Below, piece by piece: positions 8,878-18,016 of a stretch of DNA of 64,000 bases. The DNA is from CAVWCQ01 sp963753545 (GTDB lineage Bacteria > Chloroflexota > Anaerolineae > Aggregatilineales > Aggregatilineaceae). The stretch spans positions 124,001 to 188,000 of the forward strand of contig CAVWCQ010000011.1 of assembly GCA_963753545.1 (NCBI GenBank), read 5' to 3'. The translations under genes were made by a program, and so were the position numbers. A model generated the notes under the pieces. It saw nothing but the letters and a program-made list of their open reading frames with translations, was not told where the DNA came from and made no database searches. The stretch's first letter is position 1, and every line of letters begins with the position of its first letter.

Positions 8878-9769
8878 TCATTCCACCGCCGCCCTCACAG
8901 CCGGAACGATCTCGCTGGCAAACAGGTTCATCTGTTCAACCGGATCGCCCTCTGTCGGCCAAAAAACGAACGAATCCTGGCGGCAGTCACAAATCAGCAT
9001 CACCAGGTGATCGATCCACTGTTGAACCGTTCCGCTGTACGCTCTACCCTCAAATCCGTTGACCGTCTCGCCCGGCGTGATCACGCCCATCACATTATAC
9101 AGGCGGCGCACGTCGTCCGGATCACGTCCCGCTGCCTGCGCGCCCGCGTCGATCTGCTCGTTCACCGCGCCAAGCTGCCTGTATAACACATACGGCGTCG
9201 ACAGCATCACCCCATCCGCCTGTTCGCCAACCAGCCGCAGCATCTTTGGCCCCTGCCCGCCCACCCAGATACGAGATCGGATGCGCCGGAGCCGGACCAG
9301 CGCCCGCGCCGGGTACGTCATACACCTCGCCTTCAAACCGGAACGTCTGCCCACTTGCCGCCCACATTCCGCGTATAATCGCCAGCGCCTCCTTGAAGGC
9401 GGTAAACGGCATCTCCTGCAAATCGTCCCGCCCACCAAAGGCCTGGATGCCGCGCCAGAACGCACCGGCCCCAATACCCAGTTCAACGCGCCCGCCGGAG
9501 ATCACATCGAGCGAAGCCGCCATCTTAGCCAGCATCGTGGGCGTGCGCAGCGGCAGATTGGCGACGTTCGTCCCGATATGCACCCGGCTGGTTAACGCCG
9601 CGACCGCTGTGATCAGCGTCCAGGCATCCAGGTGTTCTTTGTTATACGGGTGATCCTGCGCTGTCACCAGATCGAGGCCCAACGTTTCGGCAGTCTGAGC
9701 CACGGCCAGCGTCGTCTTGAGCCTGTCTGCCACCGGGTCAAGATTGGCCCCGAACAGCGGTGTATTCAT
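8878..9769 (-). CDS. LLM-class flavin/F420-dependent oxidoreductase, frameshifted
   Basis: From ATG 9769 the protein reads MNTPLFGANLDPVADRL, then LVTAQDHPYN, HIGTNVANLPLRTPTMLA and GGRVELGIGAGAFW, the luciferase-like TIM-barrel signature of F420-dependent oxidoreductases. Near 9274 the frame slips. Removing one base joins HPI to RIWVGGQGPKMLRLVGEQAD, the expected continuation, and the product ends AVRAAVE at 8878, about 297 residues. The gene starts 21 bases after the VOC dioxygenase stop, so the two are likely one operon. The substrate is unknown. It is probably an intact gene with one inserted base in the assembly. Confidence 0.8.
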
Positions 9770-9790
9770 CAGTTCCCCCCTGCTTGCTGC

Positions 9791-10741
9791 TTATGGCACC
9801 ACAATCGGCTTGAGATTGCCCTCGATCTGTTCCCGGTACGGTTCGAGGAACGGCGGCAGGGCCAGTTTTTCACCGAGTGTCTCCAGGTCTTCATCAGCGG
9901 CAAAACCCGGTCCATCCGTAGCGATCTCAAACAAAATGCCGTTCGAAATGCGGAAATAGATCGAATGGAAGTAGAAGCGGTCAATAATGGGCGACACAGG
10001 CAGGCCCGCTTTCATCAGCCGTTCGTGCCAATCATGCTGCTGATCGTCATCCGCCACGCGGAAAGCGACATGGTGAACGCCGCCCGCGCCCGTCCGAGCG
10101 GCCATTTCGTTTCGCTCCTCAATCACCCACACTTCGCGCCCCGGGCCGCCCTTGTCCATCGCATAAATGGTGACTTCGCTCCCGTCGGCGTTATGCACGC
10201 GCCGCTCCTGGCGGAACTCCAGGATGTCGGTCAGGATGGGATCGATCCAGTCCAGCCGGGGAATGGACAGCATGACGGCGTAAAAGCCGCGCAGCGCACA
10301 TTCCACCGGAACCTCGCTGCCATCCCAGATGATGCCCTCATACGGCGCGCCGCCGTCATCGACCAGCATCAGCCGCTGTCCTTCGGGATCGACAAAACTT
10401 AATGTCTCATGCCCCGCAAACGTCTCGATCTCCTGGTGATCAACGCCATAGTCGTCCAGCCGCCGCGCCCAATAATCCAGTGCTTCCCGCCCATTGACGC
10501 GAAACGCGGTCAGCGCGATGCTGTCCGTTCCCCGCCGATCCGGTCCCGTTTGCGGCCAGTCGAAAAAGGTCATATCCGTGCCGGGGCTGCCCACCTTGTC
10601 TGCGTAAAACAGGTGATAGGCCCGCACATCGTCCTGGTTCACCGATTTTTTGACCAGCCGCAGGCCGAGTACTTCCGTATAAAAACGGGCGTTTGTTCCG
10701 ATTTTGCCCGATACAGCCGTTACGTGATGGATGCCATGCAT
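9791..10741 (-). CDS. VOC-family ring-cleaving dioxygenase (glyoxalase/extradiol fold)
   Basis: A 316-residue protein made of two VOC repeats. It begins MHGIHHVTAVSGKIG and contains FYTEVLGLRLVKKSVNQDD and FVDPEGQRLMLVDD; the second module starts near RGFYAVMLSIPRLD and has GGVHHVAFRVADD and SIYFRISNGILFEIATDGPG. The His residues in HHVT and HHVAF and the Glu in FEIATD are the likely metal ligands. It resembles the MhqO/YkcA group linked to quinone and hydroquinone detoxification. ATG 10741 is preferred over the frame opening at 10786. First gene of a leftward group with an LLM oxidoreductase, consistent with redox or aromatic detoxification (inference). Confidence 0.87.
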   Translation of the reverse strand: MHGIHHVTAVSGKIGTNARFYTEVLGLRLVKKSVNQDDVRAYHLFYADKVGSPGTDMTFFDWPQTGPDRRGTDSIALTAFRVNGREALDYWARRLDDYGVDHQEIETFAGHETLSFVDPEGQRLMLVDDGGAPYEGIIWDGSEVPVECALRGFYAVMLSIPRLDWIDPILTDILEFRQERRVHNADGSEVTIYAMDKGGPGREVWVIEERNEMAARTGAGGVHHVAFRVADDDQQHDWHERLMKAGLPVSPIIDRFYFHSIYFRISNGILFEIATDGPGFAADEDLETLGEKLALPPFLEPYREQIEGNLKPIVVP

Positions 10742-10828
10742 AGTGTCGTCCTCTAAGATAAGTGTAATTAAAATATAACAAAACACGATGTTTTAATGCT
10801 CGCCGTGATAAAATAACGCAAGAATGGG

Positions 10829-11226
10829 TTGTTGAAGAGGAAGCATTGGCGACATGACAGGCCCTTTTCTTGCAGGTTATCCTCAAGGGAAACCGGGCGG
10901 AAGCGCTGCGCCGCCCAAACGGAGCTGAGCAACGCCTTCATATTTTCCTATCCCGATACCACCGTTACGATCCGTGCCCGGCAGACGCCGCGTAGCCAGT
11001 TAGCAATCTCCGTGATCGATCAGGGCCAGGGTATCAGACGCGACGAACTGAACCGCGTTTTCCTGCCCTTCCAGCGGACCAGTACCCGAGCCACCGGGGG
11101 CGAACACCGTTCTGGTCTGGGGCTGGCTAGCTGCAAACGGCTTGTGGAACTGAGCGGGAGCAGATTGAGGTGGAAAGTGAACCGGGCAAGGGGAGCCGCT
11201 TCAGCTTCACACGACCTTTGGTGGGA
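10829..11226 (+). pseudogene. Histidine kinase remnant (HATPase domain only)
   Basis: Only the ATP-binding part of a sensor kinase is visible: an N-box-like LSNAFIFSYPDTTVTI, G1 box VIDQGQGIRR, F box VFLPFQRTS and G2 box SGLGLASCKRLVE. There is no HisKA domain and no sensor region upstream. After LSGS near 11165 the frame is broken; the next frame continues IEVESEPGKGSRFSFTRP, the normal end of such domains. Truncated at the 5' end and frameshifted, so I read it as a decayed gene. It lies 207 bases before an intact histidine kinase but is not its duplicate by sequence. Confidence 0.7.
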
Positions 11227-11432
11227 TTCGTTTCTCGCTGTAGGTTGTTCCGTAGTGGACTTTATGCTTGATAGCCCGAATGTTTTAGCGTCTGGCAAAG
11301 TAGCATACAATACCTTGATTAACATCCAGGCGCTTTGGCGTTACAATGGTTGTCACTTGCTCGATCGGCGACCTGTTTCTGTTGCCCAATTAATCCGTCC
11401 CTCAACACCTTCTAAAGATGAAGGGTGAATTT

Positions 11433-13310
11433 ATGCTCAGTGTATGCATCTTCGCGATCCAAATCGGTCTGTTCGGTGCACTCGCCCTCTATTTACACTA
11501 TCTGTCTGAACACTATGGCTTGGCCCCCCTTTTGTTTTTTGTGGCAGGTATCGTGGGGGTATTCAATTTTATTGAAATAATGGCAATCTTTGTCGAACCT
11601 GCGCAGAACGTCATTATTCGGCCTGGAGGACATGTTTTTGTCCCGATTATATTGCTTATTGTGGTCGTGCTTTACATCACGAGTGGGACGCGTACAGCAC
11701 GCATGACTATTCTTGGCTTGATTGGCATTGATGGACTCGTCCTTGGTGTTTTGATCTTTTTATGGCTGTATGTGAAGGTTCGAAATCCATCTACGACTAT
11801 TCATGGACCTTTTGCTGAACAGGATATTAAACTCACACCTCTGTTTTTCCGAGGTGTCCTCGCTTCAATCATCACCTTTGCTACAGACATGTTCGTCATC
11901 ACAATCATCTATCAAGGGATTAAAAATGCGTTTCCCACTTTTCCTGAGAATTCTATCCCAGGTATTGCCCTGCTGATTGCGCTTTGGGTAGATACCGTCC
12001 TCTACAATATCCTGGCACTATTCGGCACGGCACAATTTGCGTTGGGCCTCCCGGGTGATATTTTGATGAAAACACTGGCGGGACTTTTGTTATCGCCGCT
12101 GGCTGGTTGGTATCTGACGCGTATTGCGCCTGGCTTAACCCATTATTTAGGAGCAACAGACCGCCCAACGCTTGATATATTGGTGGGAGAAAGCAAGTTT
12201 AGTTCTCGGCTTGTTCAGTTACAAGATGAGCTGCAGGTCAGTCGTGCCATCTATGAACAGATCATGGAGCATATTGGTGAAGTTTTTTGGCTGGTCGATA
12301 TTAAAAAAGAACGTTTGATATACCTCAGTCCCGGCTTTGAGAAACTGACCGGTGAATCAACGGAAATATTCCTTAAAGATCCGCGCGCCCTATTGAGGTT
12401 GGTACACCCTGATGATCGCTCCAGACATTTCATCAGGCAGATGTTGCTCTCTCCGGAAACAGAATTTCGGATCCAGCTAGCGGATGGAACAGTCCGTTGG
12501 CTGCGCAATCGTTCATTTCCGATTGTCACTCACGATCACCAGACGGTCCGATATGCTGGCATCGCGGAAGACACTACGATCCGGAGAGAAATACGGGCCC
12601 AGGCTTTCGAATTGGAACTTGCTCGCGAAAAAGCACGCCTGTTACACCGTTTTGTTCGCGATGCTTCGCACGATCTACGGACACCGCTATCAGCCATCAT
12701 GCTCAAGGTCGATCTGCTGGAGAAGGTCGATCCCGCTCGGCAAAAAAAATTGCAGCATGAAATGCGTGATGCTGCCAGGCATTTAGGAAATTTGATTGAT
12801 AACCTGTTTACGTTATCCCGTATTGAGAGCCAGGAGCCGATCGCGCAAATATCGGTGGATTTCAACGAAATCGTTCAACAAGTTGGCGAAAATCATCAAA
12901 TCATTGCTCAGAATAAGAACCTGAGCCTGGTCATGAATTTGACCGATAAGGCACTACGAATCATCGGGAATCAGGACCAGTTGACCCGATTGGTGGACAA
13001 TTTGCTAGAAAATGCCATCCACTATACACACCAGGGGACAATAACAATAAGAACACTTGTCAAAGGAAATCAGGCTGTTCTTGATATCGTTGATACAGGA
13101 ATCGGTATTCCTGAGGCGGATTCGTCATCTATCTTTGAGCGTTTCTATCGCGCAGACGAAGCACGCTCCATGCGCCATGAAGGGACTGGATTAGGATTGG
13201 CAATTTCGAAAGCCATTGTTGAACAACATTTCGGGACAATCACTGTCCAGAGCGTGGTAGGGCAGGGAACAACTTTCCAGGTCATTTTCCCGATAGACAC
13301 CAATTCATAA
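11433..13310 (+). CDS. Membrane sensor histidine kinase with PAS domain
   Basis: A 625-residue kinase. Residues 1-240 hold six or seven hydrophobic helices. PAS (about 270-390) includes ERLIYLSPGFEKLTG and LRLVHPDDR. HisKA has the phospho-acceptor His413 in ASHDLRTPLSAIM. HATPase_c has ENAIHYTHQG, DIVDTGIGIPE and GTGLGLAISKAIVEQHFG. The membrane part (YITSGTRTARM, then SIITFATDMFVI and ALWVDTVLYNI) recalls VUT/YhhQ-type transporters, an unusual sensor module; that likeness is from memory. AAGGGTGA precedes ATG 11433, so the ATG at 11418 is rejected. No response regulator is adjacent. Base composition is less GC-rich than the flanks, suggesting possible transfer. Confidence 0.87.
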   Translation: MLSVCIFAIQIGLFGALALYLHYLSEHYGLAPLLFFVAGIVGVFNFIEIMAIFVEPAQNVIIRPGGHVFVPIILLIVVVLYITSGTRTARMTILGLIGIDGLVLGVLIFLWLYVKVRNPSTTIHGPFAEQDIKLTPLFFRGVLASIITFATDMFVITIIYQGIKNAFPTFPENSIPGIALLIALWVDTVLYNILALFGTAQFALGLPGDILMKTLAGLLLSPLAGWYLTRIAPGLTHYLGATDRPTLDILVGESKFSSRLVQLQDELQVSRAIYEQIMEHIGEVFWLVDIKKERLIYLSPGFEKLTGESTEIFLKDPRALLRLVHPDDRSRHFIRQMLLSPETEFRIQLADGTVRWLRNRSFPIVTHDHQTVRYAGIAEDTTIRREIRAQAFELELAREKARLLHRFVRDASHDLRTPLSAIMLKVDLLEKVDPARQKKLQHEMRDAARHLGNLIDNLFTLSRIESQEPIAQISVDFNEIVQQVGENHQIIAQNKNLSLVMNLTDKALRIIGNQDQLTRLVDNLLENAIHYTHQGTITIRTLVKGNQAVLDIVDTGIGIPEADSSSIFERFYRADEARSMRHEGTGLGLAISKAIVEQHFGTITVQSVVGQGTTFQVIFPIDTNS

Positions 13311-13377
13311 TGTACTATGCCTGGTGGTGGGAGCGACTGAGCTTGCTCGGATTCGAGCAAAGCTCAGCCGGGTGAGG

Positions 13378-14264
13378 TCAACTCCCTACCTCAAACCGCG
13401 CAAACCGCACGATCCGCACGGGTGCGCCCATTTCCTTGCTCCACTGATCGAGCAGCGCGGCAATGGTCAGGCTGTCATCCTTGACAAACGGCTGCTTCAA
13501 CAGGCACACATCCTGGTAGAAACTGTTCAAACGGCCTTCCAGAATCCGCACTTTGATCGAATCGGGTTTGTTCCCCACATCCGCCAGCCACGATTCCCGC
13601 TCCTGCTCGATCACGGCGGCAGGAACATCATCCGGTGTCAGCCAGCGCGATCCAGCCGAAGCGATGTGCAGCGTCAGGTCGTGCGCCAGCTCGTCCAGCC
13701 GCGAACCATCTCCGCCACTGAGTTCCACCAGCACGCCGATCCGCCCTTCTCCTGGCCCGTAGGTTCCTTCCAGTTCGCCCGAATGCACGTAGCTCGCCAC
13801 CATGCCGGAGTAGTATCGTGCCGCGCCGCCGTACCGCGCCACGCGCCCCAGGACGATATTCTCGCCCAGCGCGCCGATCAACTCCTGGATCACGTCGCCA
13901 GTGGTTTTACCATCGAAATACGCGGTAGCCAGCAGTGCCTCGCGATCAACCATCGCCGGATTGTCCAGCACGAGATCGGCGGCCCGGTGCGCGAACTGCT
14001 TAAATGGATCGTCCGCGCGACAAAATCCGTTTCGCACGTCACTTCGACCATGCACGCCGCCGCGCCCCCTGCCTTGACAACCACCAGCCCGGTTTTGGTT
14101 TCGCGTCCCGCTTTTTTAGCCGCTTTCGCCAGCCCTTTTTCGCGCAGGAAGTCCGCCGCCTGTCGCAGATCGCCCGCGTAGGTTTCCAGCGCCTTTTTGC
14201 AGTCCAGCGGCCCCACCCCGGTTAACTCGCGCAGCTCTTTCACCATCGCCGTCGTGATCGTCAT
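13378..14264 (-). CDS. tsf: Elongation factor Ts, frameshifted
   Basis: The N-terminus from ATG 14264 is a classic EF-Ts: MVKELRELTGVGPLDCKKAL (UBA-like domain), then EKGLAKAAKKAGRETKTGLV and the dimer-contact motif VEVTCETDFVAR. Near 14015 the frame is lost. One extra base would join DFVAR to DDPFKQFAHRAADLVL, and the frame continues to RIVRFARFEVGS at 13378. The total of about 295 residues is normal. EF-Ts recharges EF-Tu with GTP. It usually follows rpsB, but here it stands alone between a histidine kinase and an IS remnant, so it could be a second copy. The middle segment (RYYSGMVASYVHSG) is ordinary for the family. Confidence 0.82.
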
Positions 14265-14374
14265 TCCAACCTCTCCTTATAGTTTTCCAACTAGCAAACA
14301 ACGGGGAAGTATAACGACGAATGTATTACATTGTCAATGGTTCAGTATGGATCATTAAGGTATGTAGGCCGCTG

Positions 14375-14971
14375 TATGGGCGCTGCTTGCTGTGTTTGAA
14401 AGTATCGGTGCTGTGGGAACTGCTGCACGGCGGGTTGACCGCGCTTGAATTGCTGCCCGGCAAAACGCATGACCAGCGGGCGCACGCCGCCCAGCAGCGC
14501 TTGCCCAGCCACAGCCTACGCTTAGCGGATTTGGGGTATTACAAGCTCGAGGCGTTGGCGCGCATGTCGCGCCAGGGAGCCTACTGGATTTCGTCCTACA
14601 AGGCGGGAACGGTGCTGTTTGTCGAGGAAAACCGGATCGATGTCCTGACCTATCTGGAAACGGCTGGGCAAGCCCGCCTCAGTTGCCCGGTGCTGGTCGG
14701 TCTCCGCCAACGTCTTCCTGCCCGTCTCGTAGCCGTGCGGGTCTCTGAGGCAACCCTGGCTCGTCGGCAAGCGAATCTGGCGGACTGGGAACGCAAGAAA
14801 CAAGGTCGGGCCAGTGCCGAGACCTGGGCGCTGCTCGCCTGGGACATCTTCTTGACTAACCTCCCCGCCCCCGTCTTCTCCGCTGATGCAGTCTTGGTTC
14901 TCGCTCATTATCGCTGGCAGATTGAGTTGTTGTTCAAGCTTAGGGGCGCTGCTTGCTGCGCCCAAAGCTAA
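14375..14971 (+). mobile_element. IS4-type transposase remnant flanked by direct repeats
   Basis: A frame with no proper start encodes LKVSVLWELLHGGLTALELL, GKTHDQRAH, LADLGYYKLEALA and, near its end, HYRWQIELLFKL. This last is the Y-R-E-K signature of DDE transposases of the IS4 group. The catalytic N-terminal portion and the C-terminal tail are missing. The 15-mer GGGCGCTGCTTGCTG occurs as a direct repeat at 14378-14392 and 14944-14958, exactly bracketing the homologous part. The element is too truncated to move. The direct repeats belong to the wider GTAGGGGCG family, so recombination between copies may have trimmed it. Confidence 0.75.
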
Positions 14972-16217
14972 GCCGCTCAGCCGGGATAGGGCGCTTGCAA
15001 TCTACCGTCTCCCCCTCTAAACGCTTCGCCTTAACACTCGGCCCAGTGACCAAATACAGGACCAGCCAGCCCAGCAGATACCCCGCCGCGGCAATGGCAT
15101 AGAGCCAGCGCGCCCCCACCAGATCGTAAATCGCCCCGGCAATCGGCGGCGCGATCATCCCGATGATGCTCACCAGCGTCACGTTATAGAGGGCCATCAC
15201 CGTCCGCGTTTGCGGCATCGTCGTATGTTGGCTGATGAACGTGAACATCCCGATCACGTAGAAGCTGAAGCTGATCCCGCCCAGCGCGCGCTCCACCATG
15301 ATCGTCCCAACCGCCGGGATCATAAAAACCAGTGACCGCAGCGCGACATTCATGAGCATCGCCGTGAGCAGCAAGCGATACGCGCCCTTCCGCACCATCA
15401 GCCGATCCGTCACCAGCATAAAGGGGATTTCGACCACCGCGCCCATGATCACCGCCACGCCGATCAGTTGATCCGACGCGCCGAGTTTGTCCAGGTAGAC
15501 CGTTTCAAACTGGCCCACACCATTGTTCATGATGCCGATCACGACGATCATCAATCCGACCCCGACCATCGCCCGATCTTGCAGCACGCCGCGAATGATC
15601 GTCCGCAGCGGAATTCCGGATGAGGCGCGGGATTGGCCCGGCGCGGCATGGAAGTTTTTGCCGTCGATCAGGAACAGGATCAGCACCGCCGCCAGGGTTG
15701 TCGCGCTGGCAAACAGGATGCTCGACCGCACATTGGTCTGTTCCATCAGCCATCCGGCGAACAGCCCGGCGACGGCCCACCCCGCCGACGCCCAGACCCG
15801 CACGGTCCCGAATCCTTTGCCCACCTTGTTGATCACCGACAGGGCCAGCGAATCGGAGAGCGGGGAGACGCCAGCCATCACCAGCGTGCGGATCACCGTG
15901 ACAATGATCACGCCCCAGAACAGGTGCTGTTGGCTGAGCCACAAATAACACAGGGAACCGGCGAACAGCGCCCCCTGCAGGACAGCGCGTGGATTGCGCC
16001 ACTGATGGCTGCGGTTGGTCCACACCGGGGCGACGACCAGCGACACCACCGACCCAATCGCCGTGATCCAGCCGATCTGCGTCCCCGAAAAATCGAGCCG
16101 CGAATAAAACAGGGTGAGGAAAGGCAGCGCCAGACCGCCGCCGCCGAAATAGACGAAGTAGTACAGGCGCGTCAGCCAGAGATCCGGGTTGCGCCGCATA
16201 TCAGCAACAAGATTCAT
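14940..16217 (-). CDS. MFS transporter (MFS_1-like, PF12832 type)
   Basis: A 425-residue integral membrane protein with twelve apparent helices. It opens MNLVADMRRNPDLWLTRLYY and has the first-half motif TQIGWITAIGSVVSLVVAPVW followed by a basic loop, typical of the LacY/nucleoside-symporter-like MFS branch. The substrate cannot be told. The last eleven residues (RLSFGRSKQRP) and the stop are encoded by a copy of the TAGGGGCGCTGCTTGC repeat, so the natural C-terminus may have been replaced. It diverges from the M32 carboxypeptidase gene with 150 bases between the starts. Confidence 0.85.
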   Translation of the reverse strand: MNLVADMRRNPDLWLTRLYYFVYFGGGGLALPFLTLFYSRLDFSGTQIGWITAIGSVVSLVVAPVWTNRSHQWRNPRAVLQGALFAGSLCYLWLSQQHLFWGVIIVTVIRTLVMAGVSPLSDSLALSVINKVGKGFGTVRVWASAGWAVAGLFAGWLMEQTNVRSSILFASATTLAAVLILFLIDGKNFHAAPGQSRASSGIPLRTIIRGVLQDRAMVGVGLMIVVIGIMNNGVGQFETVYLDKLGASDQLIGVAVIMGAVVEIPFMLVTDRLMVRKGAYRLLLTAMLMNVALRSLVFMIPAVGTIMVERALGGISFSFYVIGMFTFISQHTTMPQTRTVMALYNVTLVSIIGMIAPPIAGAIYDLVGARWLYAIAAAGYLLGWLVLYLVTGPSVKAKRLEGETVDCKRPIPAERLSFGRSKQRP

Positions 16218-16299
16218 AAGGATTGGGTACGCTCACTCGATAGAAATTAGGCAGCCCCGCATTGTACCACCGTTATGCCGCCGCCAGATACAGTGGGCA

Positions 16300-16324
16300 T
16301 ATAATGATGTCCAACTCGTATAAT
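16300..16324 (+). promoter_or_regulatory. Possible promoter -10 elements upstream of the M32 gene
   Basis: Two exact TATAAT hexamers, at 16300-16305 and 16319-16324, lie 44-68 bases before the GTG start. No convincing -35 box is seen at the standard distance. In a GC-rich region two such hexamers are notable, but this is only a candidate. Confidence 0.3.
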
Positions 16325-16367
16325 GCTTCACTCCCCATCATCCCTTATTTCAAGGAGGAATTGCCCT

Positions 16368-17873
16368 GTGGAATCCAAATTAAACGATCTGAAGACCCGC
16401 CTGATCGAAGTCAACGATCTGAACTCTGCCGCCGCCCTGCTCAACTGGGACCAGACTACCTATATGCCGCCCGGTGGAGCCAAAGCGCGGGGCCGCCAGC
16501 TTGCTGTCCTGGAAAAGCTGGCCCACGATAAATTTGTCGATCCGGCCATCGGTAAACTGCTGGACGATCTGCGCCCCTACGAGGAGAGCCTGCCCTACGA
16601 CTCGGACGATGCCAGTCTGATCCGCGTCGCCCGGCGGCTGTACGAGCGCGAAGTGATGGTCCCGGCGGATTTTGTCGCCAAACTGTCTGAACACGACGCC
16701 GAAAGTTATCAGGTCTGGACCGAAGCGCGCCCCGCCAACGACTTCCGCCGCGTCCAGCCCTACCTGGAAAAAACGCTCGACCTGAGCCGTGATCTGGCGA
16801 ACTTCTTCCCCGGCTACGAGCATATTGCCGACCCGCTGATCGACTTTGGCGACTATGGCATGAAGGCATCGACCATCCGCCAGATTTTTGGCGACCTGCG
16901 CCAGCAGTTGGTGCCCATCGTCCAGGCGATTGTCAGCCAGCCGCCCGCCGACGATTCCTGCCTGCGCCTGCACTATCCCGAAGATCAGCAGCTTGCCTTT
17001 GGCCTGGAAGTGATCAAGCGCTTTGGCTACGATTTCAACCGGGGGCGGCAGGACAAAACGCACCACCCCTTCATGACCAAGTTCTCGCTCGGCGATGTGC
17101 GCATCACGACCCGCGTCAAGGAAGATTATCTGGGCGAGTGTATGTTCAGCACCATGCACGAATCCGGTCACGCCATGTACGAGCAGGGCATCAATATGGA
17201 CTACGAAGGCACGCCCCTGGCGCGCGGCGCATCGTCCGGCGTCCACGAGAGCCAGTCCCGCCTCTGGGAAAATCGTGTGGGCCGCAGCCGGAGTTTCTGG
17301 GAATTTTTCTACCCGCGTCTGCAAGAAGTCTTCCCGGAGCAGTTGCGCGGCGTGTCTCTCGATGCGTTCTACCGGGCGATCAACAAAGTGGAACGCTCCC
17401 TGATCCGCACCGATGCCGACGAGGTGACCTACAACCTGCACGTCATGCTGCGCTTTGATTTCGAATTAGCGCTGCTGGAAGGTCAACTGGAAATCCGCGA
17501 TCTGCCGGAGGCGTGGAACGAGCGTTTTGAGTCCGACTTTGGGATCACCCCGCCCAACGACAGCGACGGTGTGTTGCAGGATGTTCACTGGTTCGCGGGA
17601 ATTGTTGGCGGATCCTTCCAGGGCTACACGTTGGGAAATATCCTCGGCGCGCAGTTTTACCAGTCCGCTCTCGCCGCCCACCCGGAGATTCCCCAGCAGA
17701 TCGGGCGCGGTCAATTTGAGACGCTGCACAGCTGGCTGCGTGACAATATTTACCGTCACGGGCGCAAATTCACCGCCTCGGAACTGATCGAGCGCGTGAC
17801 AGGCAGCCCCCTGCGCATCGAACCGTATATCGCCTATCTCCGCTCCAAATACGGGGAACTCTACAAGCTGTAG
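16368..17873 (+). CDS. M32 carboxypeptidase (Taq-type)
   Basis: A 501-residue zinc carboxypeptidase. Key motifs are HPFMTKFSLGDVRITTR, the zinc site MHESGHAMYEQG (HExxH), SSGVHESQSRLWEN with the third ligand Glu, and NIYRHGRKFTASELI near the end, all hallmarks of M32. The N-terminal NSAAALLNWDQTTYMPPGG is also typical. M32 enzymes act in the cytosol as metal-dependent carboxypeptidases with broad specificity. The start is GTG 16368, preceded by AAGGAGG nine bases upstream; the extension to 16323 has no ribosome site. It diverges from the MFS gene. Confidence 0.93.
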   Translation: MESKLNDLKTRLIEVNDLNSAAALLNWDQTTYMPPGGAKARGRQLAVLEKLAHDKFVDPAIGKLLDDLRPYEESLPYDSDDASLIRVARRLYEREVMVPADFVAKLSEHDAESYQVWTEARPANDFRRVQPYLEKTLDLSRDLANFFPGYEHIADPLIDFGDYGMKASTIRQIFGDLRQQLVPIVQAIVSQPPADDSCLRLHYPEDQQLAFGLEVIKRFGYDFNRGRQDKTHHPFMTKFSLGDVRITTRVKEDYLGECMFSTMHESGHAMYEQGINMDYEGTPLARGASSGVHESQSRLWENRVGRSRSFWEFFYPRLQEVFPEQLRGVSLDAFYRAINKVERSLIRTDADEVTYNLHVMLRFDFELALLEGQLEIRDLPEAWNERFESDFGITPPNDSDGVLQDVHWFAGIVGGSFQGYTLGNILGAQFYQSALAAHPEIPQQIGRGQFETLHSWLRDNIYRHGRKFTASELIERVTGSPLRIEPYIAYLRSKYGELYKL

Positions 17874-18005
17874 GGGCGTATGGCTAGGCAACCGCAGGTT
17901 GCACACGACCGTTTTTAACGTCTTGATTTCTACTTCCCCTCTCCCAGCGCAGTCTGGAGAGGGGAGGCTGAACGCTGCTTTTTGCGTTCAGCCGGGGTGA
18001 GGTGT
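17874..18005. repeat. Intergenic repeat pair between M32 and rsgA
   Basis: TAGGGGCGTATGGC begins right at the M32 stop, followed by a GCAACCGCAGGTTGC hairpin. CCCCTCTCCCAGCGC and GGAGAGGGGAGGCTGAACGC then lead to a second hairpin, CTGAACGC with GCGTTCAG, and GGGGTGAGG. Both families recur in other gaps. The two genes converge here, so the hairpins may serve as transcription ends. Confidence 0.6.
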
Positions 18006-18016
18006 CGGGATGGGGC

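Noticed and set aside
16262..16267. TTGTAC as a -35 box for the M32 promoter
   Set aside because: It lies 32 bases before the nearest TATAAT, too far for a standard promoter.
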